Source: Streptomyces sp. SID8374
GTDB taxonomy: Bacteria > Actinomycetota > Actinomycetes > Streptomycetales > Streptomycetaceae
NCBI RefSeq assembly: GCF_009865135.1
Contig: NZ_WWGH01000002.1
Location: forward strand, 248,001-312,000
Reading direction: 5' to 3'
DNA: 64,000 bases
The notes under the pieces are model-generated. The model saw only the letters and a program-made list of their open reading frames with translations, ran no database searches and was not told the DNA's origin. How positions within the stretch are numbered: position 1 is the first letter of the stretch; each line of letters opens with the position of its first letter. The translations under genes and the position numbers were made by a program. Below, in pieces: positions 32,133-41,107 of this stretch.

Positions 32133-34565
32133 TCAAGGCTTGGTGGCATTGGTCGGATAGATGGTGACGGAGCCGTCATCGAATCTTAGCTCGAAAGAAG
32201 CATTGCAGCGGTCGGCGGCCCGTTGGACGGCCTGGATATTGCGTTCCGTGAGCTCGCTCCTCAGGCCCCGGATATCCAGAATTCCGGCCTTGATGTCGAT
32301 CGGGGTGCTCGGTAGGCCCGTTGCGTCCAGGGCGCCCAGAAGCTGTTTGTTCGCGATCTTCTTCACTGCCGAACCAATGCCCGTGACGCTGTCGACATCC
32401 TTGAGCTGGGCACCGTAATCGATGCGCCCGCCATTGCGGACCAGTACGTCGAGGTCGAGGTTCTCGCCGGGAATCTTCACCTCGAACTCAATTCCCTTCA
32501 CCCCCTTGGCCTGGAGTTCCGCAGCATGTTCCATCGCCTGGTGCACAGCCGGGATCATGCCCTTCTGTTTGACCTGAAAAAGGAGACCTTCAGCTTTCTT
32601 GAAGCCCGGGACATCCGCAAATCTGCCGCTGGAAATATATTCTGCAACGGCCGCACCGTATTCCGACTTCTTCAGCTGGGCCAGCATTCGCCCCTGATCC
32701 ACGGGCGGAACTTTCAAGTCCTTGAGAGCCGTCGCAACGGCGGCCTCCTGCGCAGGGGCCATGGGGCCACTGGGCTGCTGGCCTGTCCGGTCGCGCTCCC
32801 ATGTGACCCCGGGCTGCCGCTCCGGCATTCCGGAGCCGCTGCCCGGAAGGTCGCCGGGGCCGCTGCCGTCGCCCGAGGACGGGCCGTCGGCACCTCCGGT
32901 GCCGCTTGGTGTATCCGGGCCGTCGCCGTGGCCGCCCGCGTCGTGACCGGAATGTCCTCGGGTCCCGTGACCGCCGCCTTCACCGCTCGGGGTGTGCACC
33001 CCACCGCTCCCGCCGGATGGCGGGTGCGTGTCCACGCCTCTGCCGGTTGAGTGGTCCGCGGCATGGCCGCCCGTGGACGGCGTGCTCTGCGCATCGCCGC
33101 TCCCCGTCGGGTGCGATCCGCCGGCGGGGTGTGCCGCCCCGTTCGGGTACCCGGTTCCGTTCTCCACGCGACCGGGCCCGCCCGCGCCTTCGAGGACCCT
33201 CTCCTCGGCCGGCGTGGACTCGCGCTCCTGGACGTCGGGCAGATCGTTCTTGTGCGGTTCCACAACGGGTTCGGTGTCGGGCACGACGTTGCCGTGCTCG
33301 TCCCTGATGTACCCGTCGCTGCCGACCACCCTCTTGTTGCCCGCGTGGTCGACGTACTCGAATCCAGGAGGCGTGGTCACCTCACCCGTGCGTGGTGAGG
33401 CCGTGGTGGGGGTGTTGCGGGCCATGTCGTCGACGCCCGCCTGGCCGGCCTTCAGGCTCTCCATGAAGTCGCCGGCCTTCAGCTTGGTGAGACCCACCGC
33501 CTTGCCGAGGTAGCTCATCGGGTCGACGAGCGCGCCCGCCTTGCCCACCGCGGTCGCGGCCTCCGCGCCCACACCCAGCTTGCCGGACCTGCCGAGCTTG
33601 AGCAGCGATCCCGCACCGAGAGTCAGGCCGTTGAACACCACCACCCCGAACGCCCGCGAGGGCTCCTTGCCCCACTCGTCCCAGGCGACCAGTGCCTTGC
33701 CGAAGTCGCGCAGGGCCGCCTTTCGCCTATCGCGGTCGGTGTGGTCGGCCGGGCCGAACATCTTGTCCATCGCCCAGTCGTACGGCGTGATGATGTAGCC
33801 GCTGATGCCGCCGAAGATGTCACCGATGCCTGACCAGGTCTCCTTGAAGGTGTCCCAGTCGAACACGTTGACCATGTTGGCCAGGCCCTTGACCGTGCCC
33901 CAGACCCCGTCGACGAAGAATCCCTTCAGGCCCCCGCCGACGTTGTCCTTCGTCCACTCCCACGCAGCCCGCAGCCCCGAGTACTCGCGCTCGTCAGCCG
34001 TCCCCCAAGGGGTTTCCTCCGCGTCCTTGACGTCGCTTTCCCTGAAGCCGTACATACCGGCCTTGTGCGAACCGTCATCGGCGACGAAGCGTGTACCGCC
34101 CACCAATGAAGTGATCTTGTTGGCCGCATCGCGCTCGACGCCCTGGAACGCCACCCATGTCGTACCGACTTCACGGACAAGACGCGCGTTCTCGTCGATC
34201 TTGCCCTGATCCTCCTGCCAGTCGTCATCGTCCTTGTTGTCCGCGACGAACTTCTCCGCGTCCTCGCGGAGCTGGTTCATCCTGGTCACCAGCGGACGGG
34301 CGGTCGACGCGAAACCGGTCAACGCACCACTGACGGACTCCAGCTTCTTCGCGAACTCGTCCGACTTGTCCCGCACAGGAATCGTCGAATCGAGCAACTC
34401 CTCCTGTTCGGGAGCGTCATAGACCGGATCCAGTGCCTGAAAGGCGGTGTGAACGTCTCTGCCCGTACCACGAATGCCGGAAGCGGTCGTCTTCAGAGAA
34501 GCCGCATGTGTCTCCAGCGTCTCCAGATTCCCCGTGAAGGTCGGTATCTTCTCCGGATCGATCAC
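32133..34565 (-). CDS. Polymorphic toxin-like protein with candidate PD-(D/E)XK C-terminal domain
   Basis: 810 residues. Residues 1-165 are helical and WXG/LXG-like (MIDPEKIPTFTGNLETLETHAASLK...), a usual type VII-like secretion module. Hydrophobic, Gly-rich middle (about 195-350) precedes a Gly/His/Ser/Pro-rich linker (about 420-600). The final 205 residues (32133-32753) form a separate domain: EFEVK (693-697), DLDVLV with D706, and AQLKDV with Q720/K722, the E...D...QxK pattern of PD-(D/E)XK nucleases. The 3' end is less GC-rich and uses rare codons (for example CTA AGA in FELRF), suggesting exchange of the toxin tip. The ATG overlaps the DUF6507 stop. Delivery system and activity are inferred. 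Confidence 0.7.
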   Translation of the reverse strand: MIDPEKIPTFTGNLETLETHAASLKTTASGIRGTGRDVHTAFQALDPVYDAPEQEELLDSTIPVRDKSDEFAKKLESVSGALTGFASTARPLVTRMNQLREDAEKFVADNKDDDDWQEDQGKIDENARLVREVGTTWVAFQGVERDAANKITSLVGGTRFVADDGSHKAGMYGFRESDVKDAEETPWGTADEREYSGLRAAWEWTKDNVGGGLKGFFVDGVWGTVKGLANMVNVFDWDTFKETWSGIGDIFGGISGYIITPYDWAMDKMFGPADHTDRDRRKAALRDFGKALVAWDEWGKEPSRAFGVVVFNGLTLGAGSLLKLGRSGKLGVGAEAATAVGKAGALVDPMSYLGKAVGLTKLKAGDFMESLKAGQAGVDDMARNTPTTASPRTGEVTTPPGFEYVDHAGNKRVVGSDGYIRDEHGNVVPDTEPVVEPHKNDLPDVQERESTPAEERVLEGAGGPGRVENGTGYPNGAAHPAGGSHPTGSGDAQSTPSTGGHAADHSTGRGVDTHPPSGGSGGVHTPSGEGGGHGTRGHSGHDAGGHGDGPDTPSGTGGADGPSSGDGSGPGDLPGSGSGMPERQPGVTWERDRTGQQPSGPMAPAQEAAVATALKDLKVPPVDQGRMLAQLKKSEYGAAVAEYISSGRFADVPGFKKAEGLLFQVKQKGMIPAVHQAMEHAAELQAKGVKGIEFEVKIPGENLDLDVLVRNGGRIDYGAQLKDVDSVTGIGSAVKKIANKQLLGALDATGLPSTPIDIKAGILDIRGLRSELTERNIQAVQRAADRCNASFELRFDDGSVTIYPTNATKP

Positions 34566-34945
34566 TTCTTGGGGCCCTTCAGCTCCTCCGGAGTCGGAGC
34601 CTTCGCGTACTGCTCCTGCTTGTTCTTCGCCATCTCCAGATCGCCCTTGAGATACTCTTCAGTGGCCAGGCGCGCCCCGGTGATCGACTTCCCCGTCCGG
34701 ACGGGAAGGAACCTCAGGTCGTTCTTCGTCCGCTCCTGAAACTCCTTCAATGCCTGGGCCACAGGACCGAAAGCTCCCCCCTTGGGGATCTCGGTCCCAC
34801 CCAGAACCATCGTGCCCGCCCACTTCGCGGCACCAGCCAAGCTCTCGCCGTACGATACGAATTCGTCCTCGAACTTGCCGCCGACCTTAGCTGTCCTGCT
34901 CAGGACGCTACGAACGCCATCCGGCTTGATATCCCACTTCGACAC
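34562..34945 (-). CDS. DUF6507 small helical protein
   Basis: 127 residues from the GTG at 34945 (SKWDIKPDGVRSVLSRTAKVGGKFEDEF), with GGGGGC upstream; an ATG at 34993 would add 16 unlikely residues. Predominantly helical and about 100-130 residues, in the size range of WXG100-like proteins. This matches DUF6507 as remembered, a family that precedes large streptomycete toxin-like genes. It may pair with the toxin N-terminal domain for secretion. Its stop overlaps the toxin start by 4 bases, so the two are translationally coupled. Confidence 0.65.
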   Translation of the reverse strand: MSKWDIKPDGVRSVLSRTAKVGGKFEDEFVSYGESLAGAAKWAGTMVLGGTEIPKGGAFGPVAQALKEFQERTKNDLRFLPVRTGKSITGARLATEEYLKGDLEMAKNKQEQYAKAPTPEELKGPKK

Positions 34946-35242
34946 GATGCCCCCGTTGCAAGCAAACCACTTCCCCAGTGCCACCGGCGTCATCCGATGA
35001 CATCGACGGCGGCCTCGGGCCCTGGCCGGCCTCGGGGTTGCCGTCGTTTCTCTCCATCATCAAGCGCAGCAGCCCGATGATCAAGCGGACCTCTGCCGTG
35101 GCCTTGCCCGGGGCTCCGGTTCCGTCAATGCCGTCAAGCGGCCGGACCCGCAGACAAGGCGGCGCCACCGGTCCGTCCGGTGGCGCCGCCTTTACCGAAC
35201 CGCCCACCGGCAACGGAGTGGCAGTTCTTCGTGCTCAGCCCC
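34946..35242. other. Intergenic region upstream of the toxin module
   Basis: About 300 bases containing the terminator at 35156-35192. The leftward toxin operon promoter should lie here, but no clear -35/-10 was found. A leftward open frame across 34908-35213 has no recognisable features. Confidence 0.5.
35156..35192. terminator. Strong hairpin terminator next to glgB
   Basis: A perfect 16-bp stem AAGGCGGCGCCACCGG (35156-35171) pairs with 35177-35192, followed by TTT on the + strand and preceded by TTT-like complement on the other. It lies 50 bases past the glgB stop, so it ends the leftward glg operon. Confidence 0.85.
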
Positions 35243-37678
35243 TCACGCAGGCCGGAACCACACCGTCGCCAGTGGCGGCAGGGTCAGCGAGATGCTGGAC
35301 GGGCGGCCGTGTGCGGGGACCGCCTCCGCCTTCAGCGGCTCCTCGTTCCGTACGTCGCTGCCGCCGTACCGGTCCGCGTCCGTGTTCAGGACCTCCACCC
35401 AGCCCTCGGTCCCGGTCTCCGGTACCCCGAGGCGGTAGTCGTGGCGGACCACCGGGGAGAAGTGGGAGACCGCGAGGAGCGGTGAGCCGTCCGCGTCGTA
35501 GCGCAGGAACGCGAAGACGTTGTCCTCGGCCGCTCCGCCGTCCACCCAGCTGAACCCCTCCGGCACGGTGTCGCGCTGCCAGAGCGCGGGCACCGCTCCG
35601 TACACCGCGTTCAGGTCGCCCACCAGGTTGCGCACCCCGCGGTGGTCGTCGGAGGCCTCGTACGTGGGGTCCAGCAGCCACCAGTCCGGGCCGTGGCCCT
35701 CGGACCACTCCGCGCCCTGGGCGAACTCCTGGCCCATGAAGAGGAGTTGCTTGCCGGGGTGGGCCCACATGAAGCCCAGGTAGGCGCGGTGGTTGGCGCG
35801 CTGCTGCCACCAGTCGCCGGGCATCTTCGCCACCAGCGCCTGCTTGCCGTGGACCACCTCGTCGTGCGAGATCGGCAGCACGTAGTTCTCGCTGTAGGCG
35901 TACACCATCGAGAACGTCATCTCGTTGTGGTGGTACTTGCGGTGCACCGGCTCCTTCGCCACGTACAGCAGCGAGTCGTGCATCCAGCCCATGTTCCACT
36001 TCAGCCCGAAGCCCAGGCCGCCGCTGTCGGTGGGGCGGGTGACGCCGTCCCAGGCGGTGGATTCCTCGGCGATGGTGACGACGCCGGGGTTGCGCCGGTA
36101 GACGGTCGCGTTCATCTCCTGGAGGAAGCCGACCGCGTCCCAGTTCTCGCGCCCGCCCTGGTCGTTGGGCGACCACTGGCCGTCCTCGCGGGAGTAGTCG
36201 AGGTAGAGCATCGAGGCGACGGCGTCGACCCGCAGCCCGTCGATGTGGAACTCCTCGCACCAGTACGTCGCGTTGGCGACCAGGAAGTTGCGGACCTCCG
36301 TGCGGCCGTAGTCGAACTCCAGCGTCCCCCAGTCCGGGTGCGCCGCCCGCTGCGGGTCGGAGTGCTCGTACAGGGGCCGCCCGTCGAACTCGGCCAACGC
36401 CCAGTCGTCGCGCGGGAAGTGTGCCGGAACCCAGTCCATGATCACGCCGATGCCCGCCCGGTGCAGGGCGTCCACCAGGTACCGGAAGTCGTCCGGGGTG
36501 CCCATTCGGGAGGTCGGCGCGTAGAAGCCGGTGACCTGGTAGCCCCAGGAGCCGCCGAAGGGGTGCTCGGAGACCGGCATCAGCTCCACATGCGTGAAGC
36601 CCAGGTCCTTGACGTACGCGGGGAGCTGGTCGGCGAGTTGACGGTACGTCAGGCCCGGCCGCCAGGACGCGAGATGGACCTCGTACACCGAGAACGGGGC
36701 CTCGTGGACCGGGCGGTCGCCCCGGTGCGCCATCCAGTCCTGGTCCCGCCACTCGTGGTGCGAGGCCGTGACGATGGAGGCGGTCGCGGGCGGGACCTCG
36801 GTGCGGCGGGCCATCGGGTCGGCCCGGACCGTGTGCGAACCGTCCGGGCGGCAGATGTCGTACTTGTAGAGCGCGCCCTCGCCGACCCCGGGCAGGAACA
36901 GCTCCCACACCCCGGTCGACCCGAGCGAGCGCATCGGCGTACCCGTGCCGTCCCAGTAGGTGAAGTCACCGGTCACCCGCACACCGCGCGCGTTCGGCGC
37001 CCACACGGTGAACCGGGTCCCGGCCACGCCCTGGTGGACCATCGGCTGAGCGCCGAGCGCCCGCCACAGCTCCTCGTGGCGGCCCTCCGCGATCAGGTGC
37101 AGGTCGAGGTCCCCGAGCGCGGGCCAGAAGCGGTACGGGTCGTCCACCTCGATGGTGTTGTCGTCGTACGCCACCTGGAGCCGGTAGACGGGGACCTCCT
37201 TCACCGGCAGCACGCCGGAGAAGAACCCGTCCCCGTCGTCGTGCAGTTCGGCCCGCACCCCCTCGGCCAGCACCGTGACCGAGCGGGCGAACGGGCGCAG
37301 CGCCCGTACCAGCACCCCGCCCGGGATGGGACGGGCGCCGAGTACGTCGTGCGGGGCGTGGTGGTCACCGGCCAGCAGCCGACCGCGGTCCGCGCCGTCC
37401 AGGGCGGGCGCCGGGCGGGCGCCCCCGCCGTCGCCGCCCTGCCGGGGGCGCGGCGGGACGGCGTCGGCGCGCTTGGGCCGGGTGCGCTTGGCGGGGGCGG
37501 CGGCCTTGGTGGCGGTGGCCGTCGTGGCGGCTTCGGCTTCGACGGTCTCCACGGAGGCGGGTGCCGGAGCCGGTGCGGGCTCAGGTGCCGTCTCCCCACG
37601 CGCGGCTTCGACAGGTGCGTTGGCTTCGGCGGCTGCGGTCTTGCGTGATCCCTTGCGGGACGGCTTGCGGGCGGTCAC
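35243..37678 (-). CDS. glgB: 1,4-alpha-glucan branching enzyme
   Basis: 811 residues. It makes alpha-1,6 branches in glycogen. An N-terminal extension of about 100 residues rich in Ala, Pro, Glu and Lys precedes the CBM48 modules (FTVWAPNARGVRVTGDFTYWDG near 210) and the GH13 barrel. Catalytic residues sit in GLRVDAVASMLYLDYS (nucleophile Asp), IAEESTAWDG (acid/base Glu) and LPISHDEVVHGK (transition-state Asp). The extension is absent from E. coli GlgB (about 730 residues); its role is unknown. Last gene of the glgE-treS-mak-glgB operon. Confidence 0.95.
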   Translation of the reverse strand: MTARKPSRKGSRKTAAAEANAPVEAARGETAPEPAPAPAPASVETVEAEAATTATATKAAAPAKRTRPKRADAVPPRPRQGGDGGGARPAPALDGADRGRLLAGDHHAPHDVLGARPIPGGVLVRALRPFARSVTVLAEGVRAELHDDGDGFFSGVLPVKEVPVYRLQVAYDDNTIEVDDPYRFWPALGDLDLHLIAEGRHEELWRALGAQPMVHQGVAGTRFTVWAPNARGVRVTGDFTYWDGTGTPMRSLGSTGVWELFLPGVGEGALYKYDICRPDGSHTVRADPMARRTEVPPATASIVTASHHEWRDQDWMAHRGDRPVHEAPFSVYEVHLASWRPGLTYRQLADQLPAYVKDLGFTHVELMPVSEHPFGGSWGYQVTGFYAPTSRMGTPDDFRYLVDALHRAGIGVIMDWVPAHFPRDDWALAEFDGRPLYEHSDPQRAAHPDWGTLEFDYGRTEVRNFLVANATYWCEEFHIDGLRVDAVASMLYLDYSREDGQWSPNDQGGRENWDAVGFLQEMNATVYRRNPGVVTIAEESTAWDGVTRPTDSGGLGFGLKWNMGWMHDSLLYVAKEPVHRKYHHNEMTFSMVYAYSENYVLPISHDEVVHGKQALVAKMPGDWWQQRANHRAYLGFMWAHPGKQLLFMGQEFAQGAEWSEGHGPDWWLLDPTYEASDDHRGVRNLVGDLNAVYGAVPALWQRDTVPEGFSWVDGGAAEDNVFAFLRYDADGSPLLAVSHFSPVVRHDYRLGVPETGTEGWVEVLNTDADRYGGSDVRNEEPLKAEAVPAHGRPSSISLTLPPLATVWFRPA

Positions 37679-37747
37679 AGGGACTGCCTCCTCGGAGGGT
37701 TCGGAGGGCGGAGGGGAGAAGAGGGGGGAGAAGGAGGGGAGTGGGGC

Positions 37748-39169
37748 TCAGGCCGCTGCTGACTGGGCCAGTCGCTGGATGGCGGCCATCGGGACCGGCA
37801 GCCAGTCGGGGCGGTGCCGGGCCTCGTACACCACCTCGTACACCGCCTTGTCGGTCTCATGGGCGCGCAGCAGCTCCGGCTCGCCGCGCGGATCGGTGCC
37901 CGAGGCGAGCGCGTACCCCTCGCAGTAGGCGGCACGGCAGCGGGCCGCCCACTCGGGGTTCCACGGGCGGTGCGAGCGGGCCGCGTAGTCGAAGGAGCGC
38001 AGCATGCCCGCCACATCGCGGACCGGGGGTGCCGGGCGGCGTCGCTCGTCCAGCGGGCGGGCCGGTTCGCCCTCGAAGTCGATCAGCGACCAGAACCCGT
38101 CGGGGGAGCGGAGCGCCTGGCCGAGGTGGAGGTCGCCGTGCACCCGCTGCTGTGCCCACCCGCCGCCCCGGTGGCCGAGCGCCGTGACGGCGTCGAACGC
38201 GGTGCGCAGGGCCGGGACGTACGGGACGAGCGCGGGCACAGCCTGGGCGGCGGCCTCCAGACGCTGCGTCATCTGGGCGATCAGCTGCCGGGTCTGCGTC
38301 CCGTGCAGCGCCGGGGTGGGCAGGGCCGCGGCGAGCGCGGTGTGCACCTCGGCGGTGGCCCGGCCCAGCGCCCGCGCCTCGGGGACGAAGTCGCGGCCCG
38401 CCGTGAGCGCGGTCAGGGCGAGCTGCCAGCCGTCCCGGGCGCCGTGCAGGAAGGGCTGGAGGACACCGAGGGTGAGCGGTTCGGTGCCGGGGGCCTCGAA
38501 CCAGGCGACCGGGGCCGGGACCCGTTCGCACCCTTCGCGGGCCAAGGCGAGCGGCAGCTCCAGATCGGGGTTGGTGCCCGGGAAGACCCGGCGGAAGATC
38601 TTGAGGATGTACGCATCGCCGTAGACGAGCGAGGAGTTGGACTGTTCGGCGTCCAGGACCCGGGGCGGCAGCCCGGCCGGGATCGCGGCGGTCCGCTCGA
38701 AGCGGAGGGAGCCGAGGGCGCCGGGACGGCGGAACCGTTCCAGCAGGAGATCGGCCAGGCGCGGATCGTGCAGCGCGTCGTAGACGGTCCGCCCGGCCAG
38801 CGGGCCGCGCTCCACCCGCCCGATCAGGGCCGAGGCGAGCGTGGTCGGCAGGGAGCTCCGTACGCCGATCAGGATCTGGTAGCAGTCGTCCGCCGGGCGG
38901 GCCGACGTCGACGGCTGCTGGACCCGGACCAGCAGATGGAGCAGGCCGGGGCCCGCGGTGCCCTCCAGCGGCAGCATCTCGGTGGCCGAGACCAGGGCGA
39001 AGCCGGTGACCGGCCGGCCCTTGCCGGCGAACCAACGCTGCCGGGGCAGCCATTCGTGGAGCAGGGGGGCGAGGGACGGCAGCAGGGCACCGTCCACCGT
39101 ACTGCTTGGGGTTGCGCTGTTCCTCGTGCTCTTCGCCAGGGCGACGTGAGTGGATGCAGCCTCCGACAT
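37748..39169 (-). CDS. mak: Maltokinase (Pep2-type)
   Basis: 473 residues. It phosphorylates maltose with ATP to maltose 1-phosphate, the GlgE substrate. The N-terminal cap (LLPSLAPLLHEWLPRQRWFAGKGRPV) is typical of maltokinases. The kinase core has HGDLHLGQ (catalytic Asp) and LIDFEGEPARP (metal-binding Asp) with a PPVRDVAGMLRSFDYAA follow-on. It is separate from TreS here, not fused as in some actinobacteria. The ATG at 39169 is preceded by AAAGGA. 231 bases separate it from treS, an unusually wide gap for this operon. Confidence 0.93.
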   Translation of the reverse strand: MSEAASTHVALAKSTRNSATPSSTVDGALLPSLAPLLHEWLPRQRWFAGKGRPVTGFALVSATEMLPLEGTAGPGLLHLLVRVQQPSTSARPADDCYQILIGVRSSLPTTLASALIGRVERGPLAGRTVYDALHDPRLADLLLERFRRPGALGSLRFERTAAIPAGLPPRVLDAEQSNSSLVYGDAYILKIFRRVFPGTNPDLELPLALAREGCERVPAPVAWFEAPGTEPLTLGVLQPFLHGARDGWQLALTALTAGRDFVPEARALGRATAEVHTALAAALPTPALHGTQTRQLIAQMTQRLEAAAQAVPALVPYVPALRTAFDAVTALGHRGGGWAQQRVHGDLHLGQALRSPDGFWSLIDFEGEPARPLDERRRPAPPVRDVAGMLRSFDYAARSHRPWNPEWAARCRAAYCEGYALASGTDPRGEPELLRAHETDKAVYEVVYEARHRPDWLPVPMAAIQRLAQSAAA

Positions 39170-39285
39170 GGCATCGCGTCCTTTCCCCGGGCACACCACA
39201 GGATGCGAAGAGTGTCCCGGATTGCGGCAATGGCTGTCCGGCTGTGCGGGACGTGTCGGGAGAGGAAGGTCCGTACGGACTCGAA

Positions 39286-39332
39286 CGGCGGAACCGAGAA
39301 GGCCCGAGGCGACGGAACCGTGAGGGCCCCAG
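39286..39332. repeat. Two-copy degenerate repeat in the treS-mak gap
   Basis: CGGCGGAACCGAGAAGGCCC (39286-39305, copy to 39308) recurs at 39309-39332 with a few changes. The 231-base gap otherwise holds no visible gene. It could include an internal promoter for mak-glgB. Confidence 0.45.
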
Positions 39333-39400
39333 GCCTTTCGTTTCGGTCAGAGTGCCCCGTGCGGGACGGTGGAAACCGCCCCGCACGGCTTGACGCCGAC

Positions 39401-41107
39401 TCAGGCCGGCGGCGCGTCCTTGCGCAGCCGGAACCAGTAGAAGCCGTGTCCGGCCAGTGTCAGCAGGTAGGGCCACTGGCCGATGGCCGGGAAGCGTACC
39501 CCGCCGATCAATTCCACCGGATGACGTCCGTTGAACGATCGCAGGTCCAGTTCCGTGGGCTGGGCGAACCGCGAGAAGTTGTGCACGCACAGGACGAGGT
39601 CGTCCTTGTACTCACGGGTGAACGCCAGCACCGCCGGGTTGGAGGACGGCAGCTCGGTGTACTCGCCGAGCCCGAAGGCCGGATTCTGCTTGCGGATCTC
39701 GATCATCCGCCGGGTCCAGTGCAGCAGCGAGGACGGCGAGGCCATCGACGCTTCCACGTTGGTGACCTGGTAGCCGTAGACCGGGTCCATGATCGTGGGG
39801 AGGTAGAGCCGCCCCGGATCGCTGGAGGAGAAGCCGGCGTTGCGGTCGGGCGTCCACTGCATCGGGGTGCGCACGGCGTCCCGGTCGCCCAGCCAGATGT
39901 TGTCGCCCATCCCGATCTCGTCCCCGTAGTAGAGGATCGGGGAGCCGGGCAGCGACAGCAGCAGAGCGGTGAACAGCTCGATCTGGTTGCGGTCGTTGTC
40001 CAGCAGCGGGGCCAGGCGGCGGCGGATGCCGATGTTGGCGCGCATCCGCGGGTCCTTGGCGTACTCCGCGTACATGTAGTCGCGCTCTTCGTCCGTGACC
40101 ATTTCGAGGGTCAGCTCGTCGTGGTTGCGCAGGAAGATGCCCCACTGGCAGTTCTTCGGGATCGCCGGGGTCTTGGCGAGGATTTCGGAGACCGGGTAGC
40201 GGCTCTCGCGGCGCACCGCCATGAAGATGCGCGGCATGACGGGGAAGTGGAACGCCATGTGGCACTCGTCGCCGCCCGCCTCGTAGTCGCCGAAGTAGTC
40301 GACGACGTCCTCGGGCCACTGGTTGGCCTCGGCGAGGAGCACGGTGTCGGGGTAGTTGGCGTCGATCTCCTTGCGGACCCGCTTGAGGAAGTGGTGGGTC
40401 TCGGGGAGGTTCTCGCAGTTGGTGCCCTCGCGCTGGTAGAGGTAGGGCACCGCGTCGACCCGGAAGCCGTCGATGCCCAGGTCCAGCCAGAACCGCAGGG
40501 CCGCGAGGATCTCCTCCTGGACCGCCGGGTTCTCGTAGTTGAGGTCCGGCTGGTGGGAGAAGAAGCGGTGCCAGTAGTACTGCTTGCGGACCGGGTCGAA
40601 GGTCCAGTTGGACGTCTCGGTGTCGACGAAGATGATCCGGGCGTCCTGGAACTGCTTGTCGTCGTCGGCCCAGACGTAGTAGTCGCCGTACGGCCCCTCG
40701 GGGTCGGTGCGGGACTGCTGGAACCACTCGTGCTGGTCGCTCGTGTGGTTCATGACGAAGTCGATGATGACGCGCATGCCCCGCTGGTGCGAGGCGTCCA
40801 CGAACTCCACGAAGTCGGCGAGATCGCCGAACTCCGGCAGCACGGCGGTGTAGTCGGAGACGTCGTAACCACCGTCGCGCAGCGGGGACTTGAAGAACGG
40901 CGGCAGCCAGAGGCAGTCGACACCGAGCCACTGGAGGTAGTCCAGTTTGGCGGTGATGCCCTTGAGGTCGCCGATTCCGTCGCCGTTGGAGTCCTGGAAG
41001 GACCGGACGAGCACCTCGTAGAAGACGGCGCGCTTGAACCAGTCGGGATCACGGTCCTTGGCGGGTGTGTCCTCGAACGTGTCGTGGACAGGCTCATTGA
41101 CGATCAT
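39401..41107 (-). CDS. treS: Trehalose synthase (maltose alpha-D-glucosyltransferase)
   Basis: 568 residues, GH13_16. It isomerises trehalose and maltose. Motifs are DPDWFKRAVFYEVLVRSFQDSNGDG at the start, DFVMNHTSDQH, GIDGFRVDAVPYLY (nucleophile Asp), LLAEANQWPEDVVDYFGD (Glu), and FLRNHDELTLEMVT (Asp). The kinase domain sometimes fused at the C-terminus is absent; mak is a separate downstream gene. The ATG overlaps the glgE stop by 4 bases. Feeds maltose to Mak and so carbon from trehalose into glucan. Confidence 0.97.
   Translation of the reverse strand: MIVNEPVHDTFEDTPAKDRDPDWFKRAVFYEVLVRSFQDSNGDGIGDLKGITAKLDYLQWLGVDCLWLPPFFKSPLRDGGYDVSDYTAVLPEFGDLADFVEFVDASHQRGMRVIIDFVMNHTSDQHEWFQQSRTDPEGPYGDYYVWADDDKQFQDARIIFVDTETSNWTFDPVRKQYYWHRFFSHQPDLNYENPAVQEEILAALRFWLDLGIDGFRVDAVPYLYQREGTNCENLPETHHFLKRVRKEIDANYPDTVLLAEANQWPEDVVDYFGDYEAGGDECHMAFHFPVMPRIFMAVRRESRYPVSEILAKTPAIPKNCQWGIFLRNHDELTLEMVTDEERDYMYAEYAKDPRMRANIGIRRRLAPLLDNDRNQIELFTALLLSLPGSPILYYGDEIGMGDNIWLGDRDAVRTPMQWTPDRNAGFSSSDPGRLYLPTIMDPVYGYQVTNVEASMASPSSLLHWTRRMIEIRKQNPAFGLGEYTELPSSNPAVLAFTREYKDDLVLCVHNFSRFAQPTELDLRSFNGRHPVELIGGVRFPAIGQWPYLLTLAGHGFYWFRLRKDAPPA

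Noticed and set aside
34908..35213. A leftward 101-codon frame upstream of DUF6507
   Set aside because: It has no recognisable domain, overlaps the strong hairpin at 35156-35192 and overlaps the DUF6507 start region.
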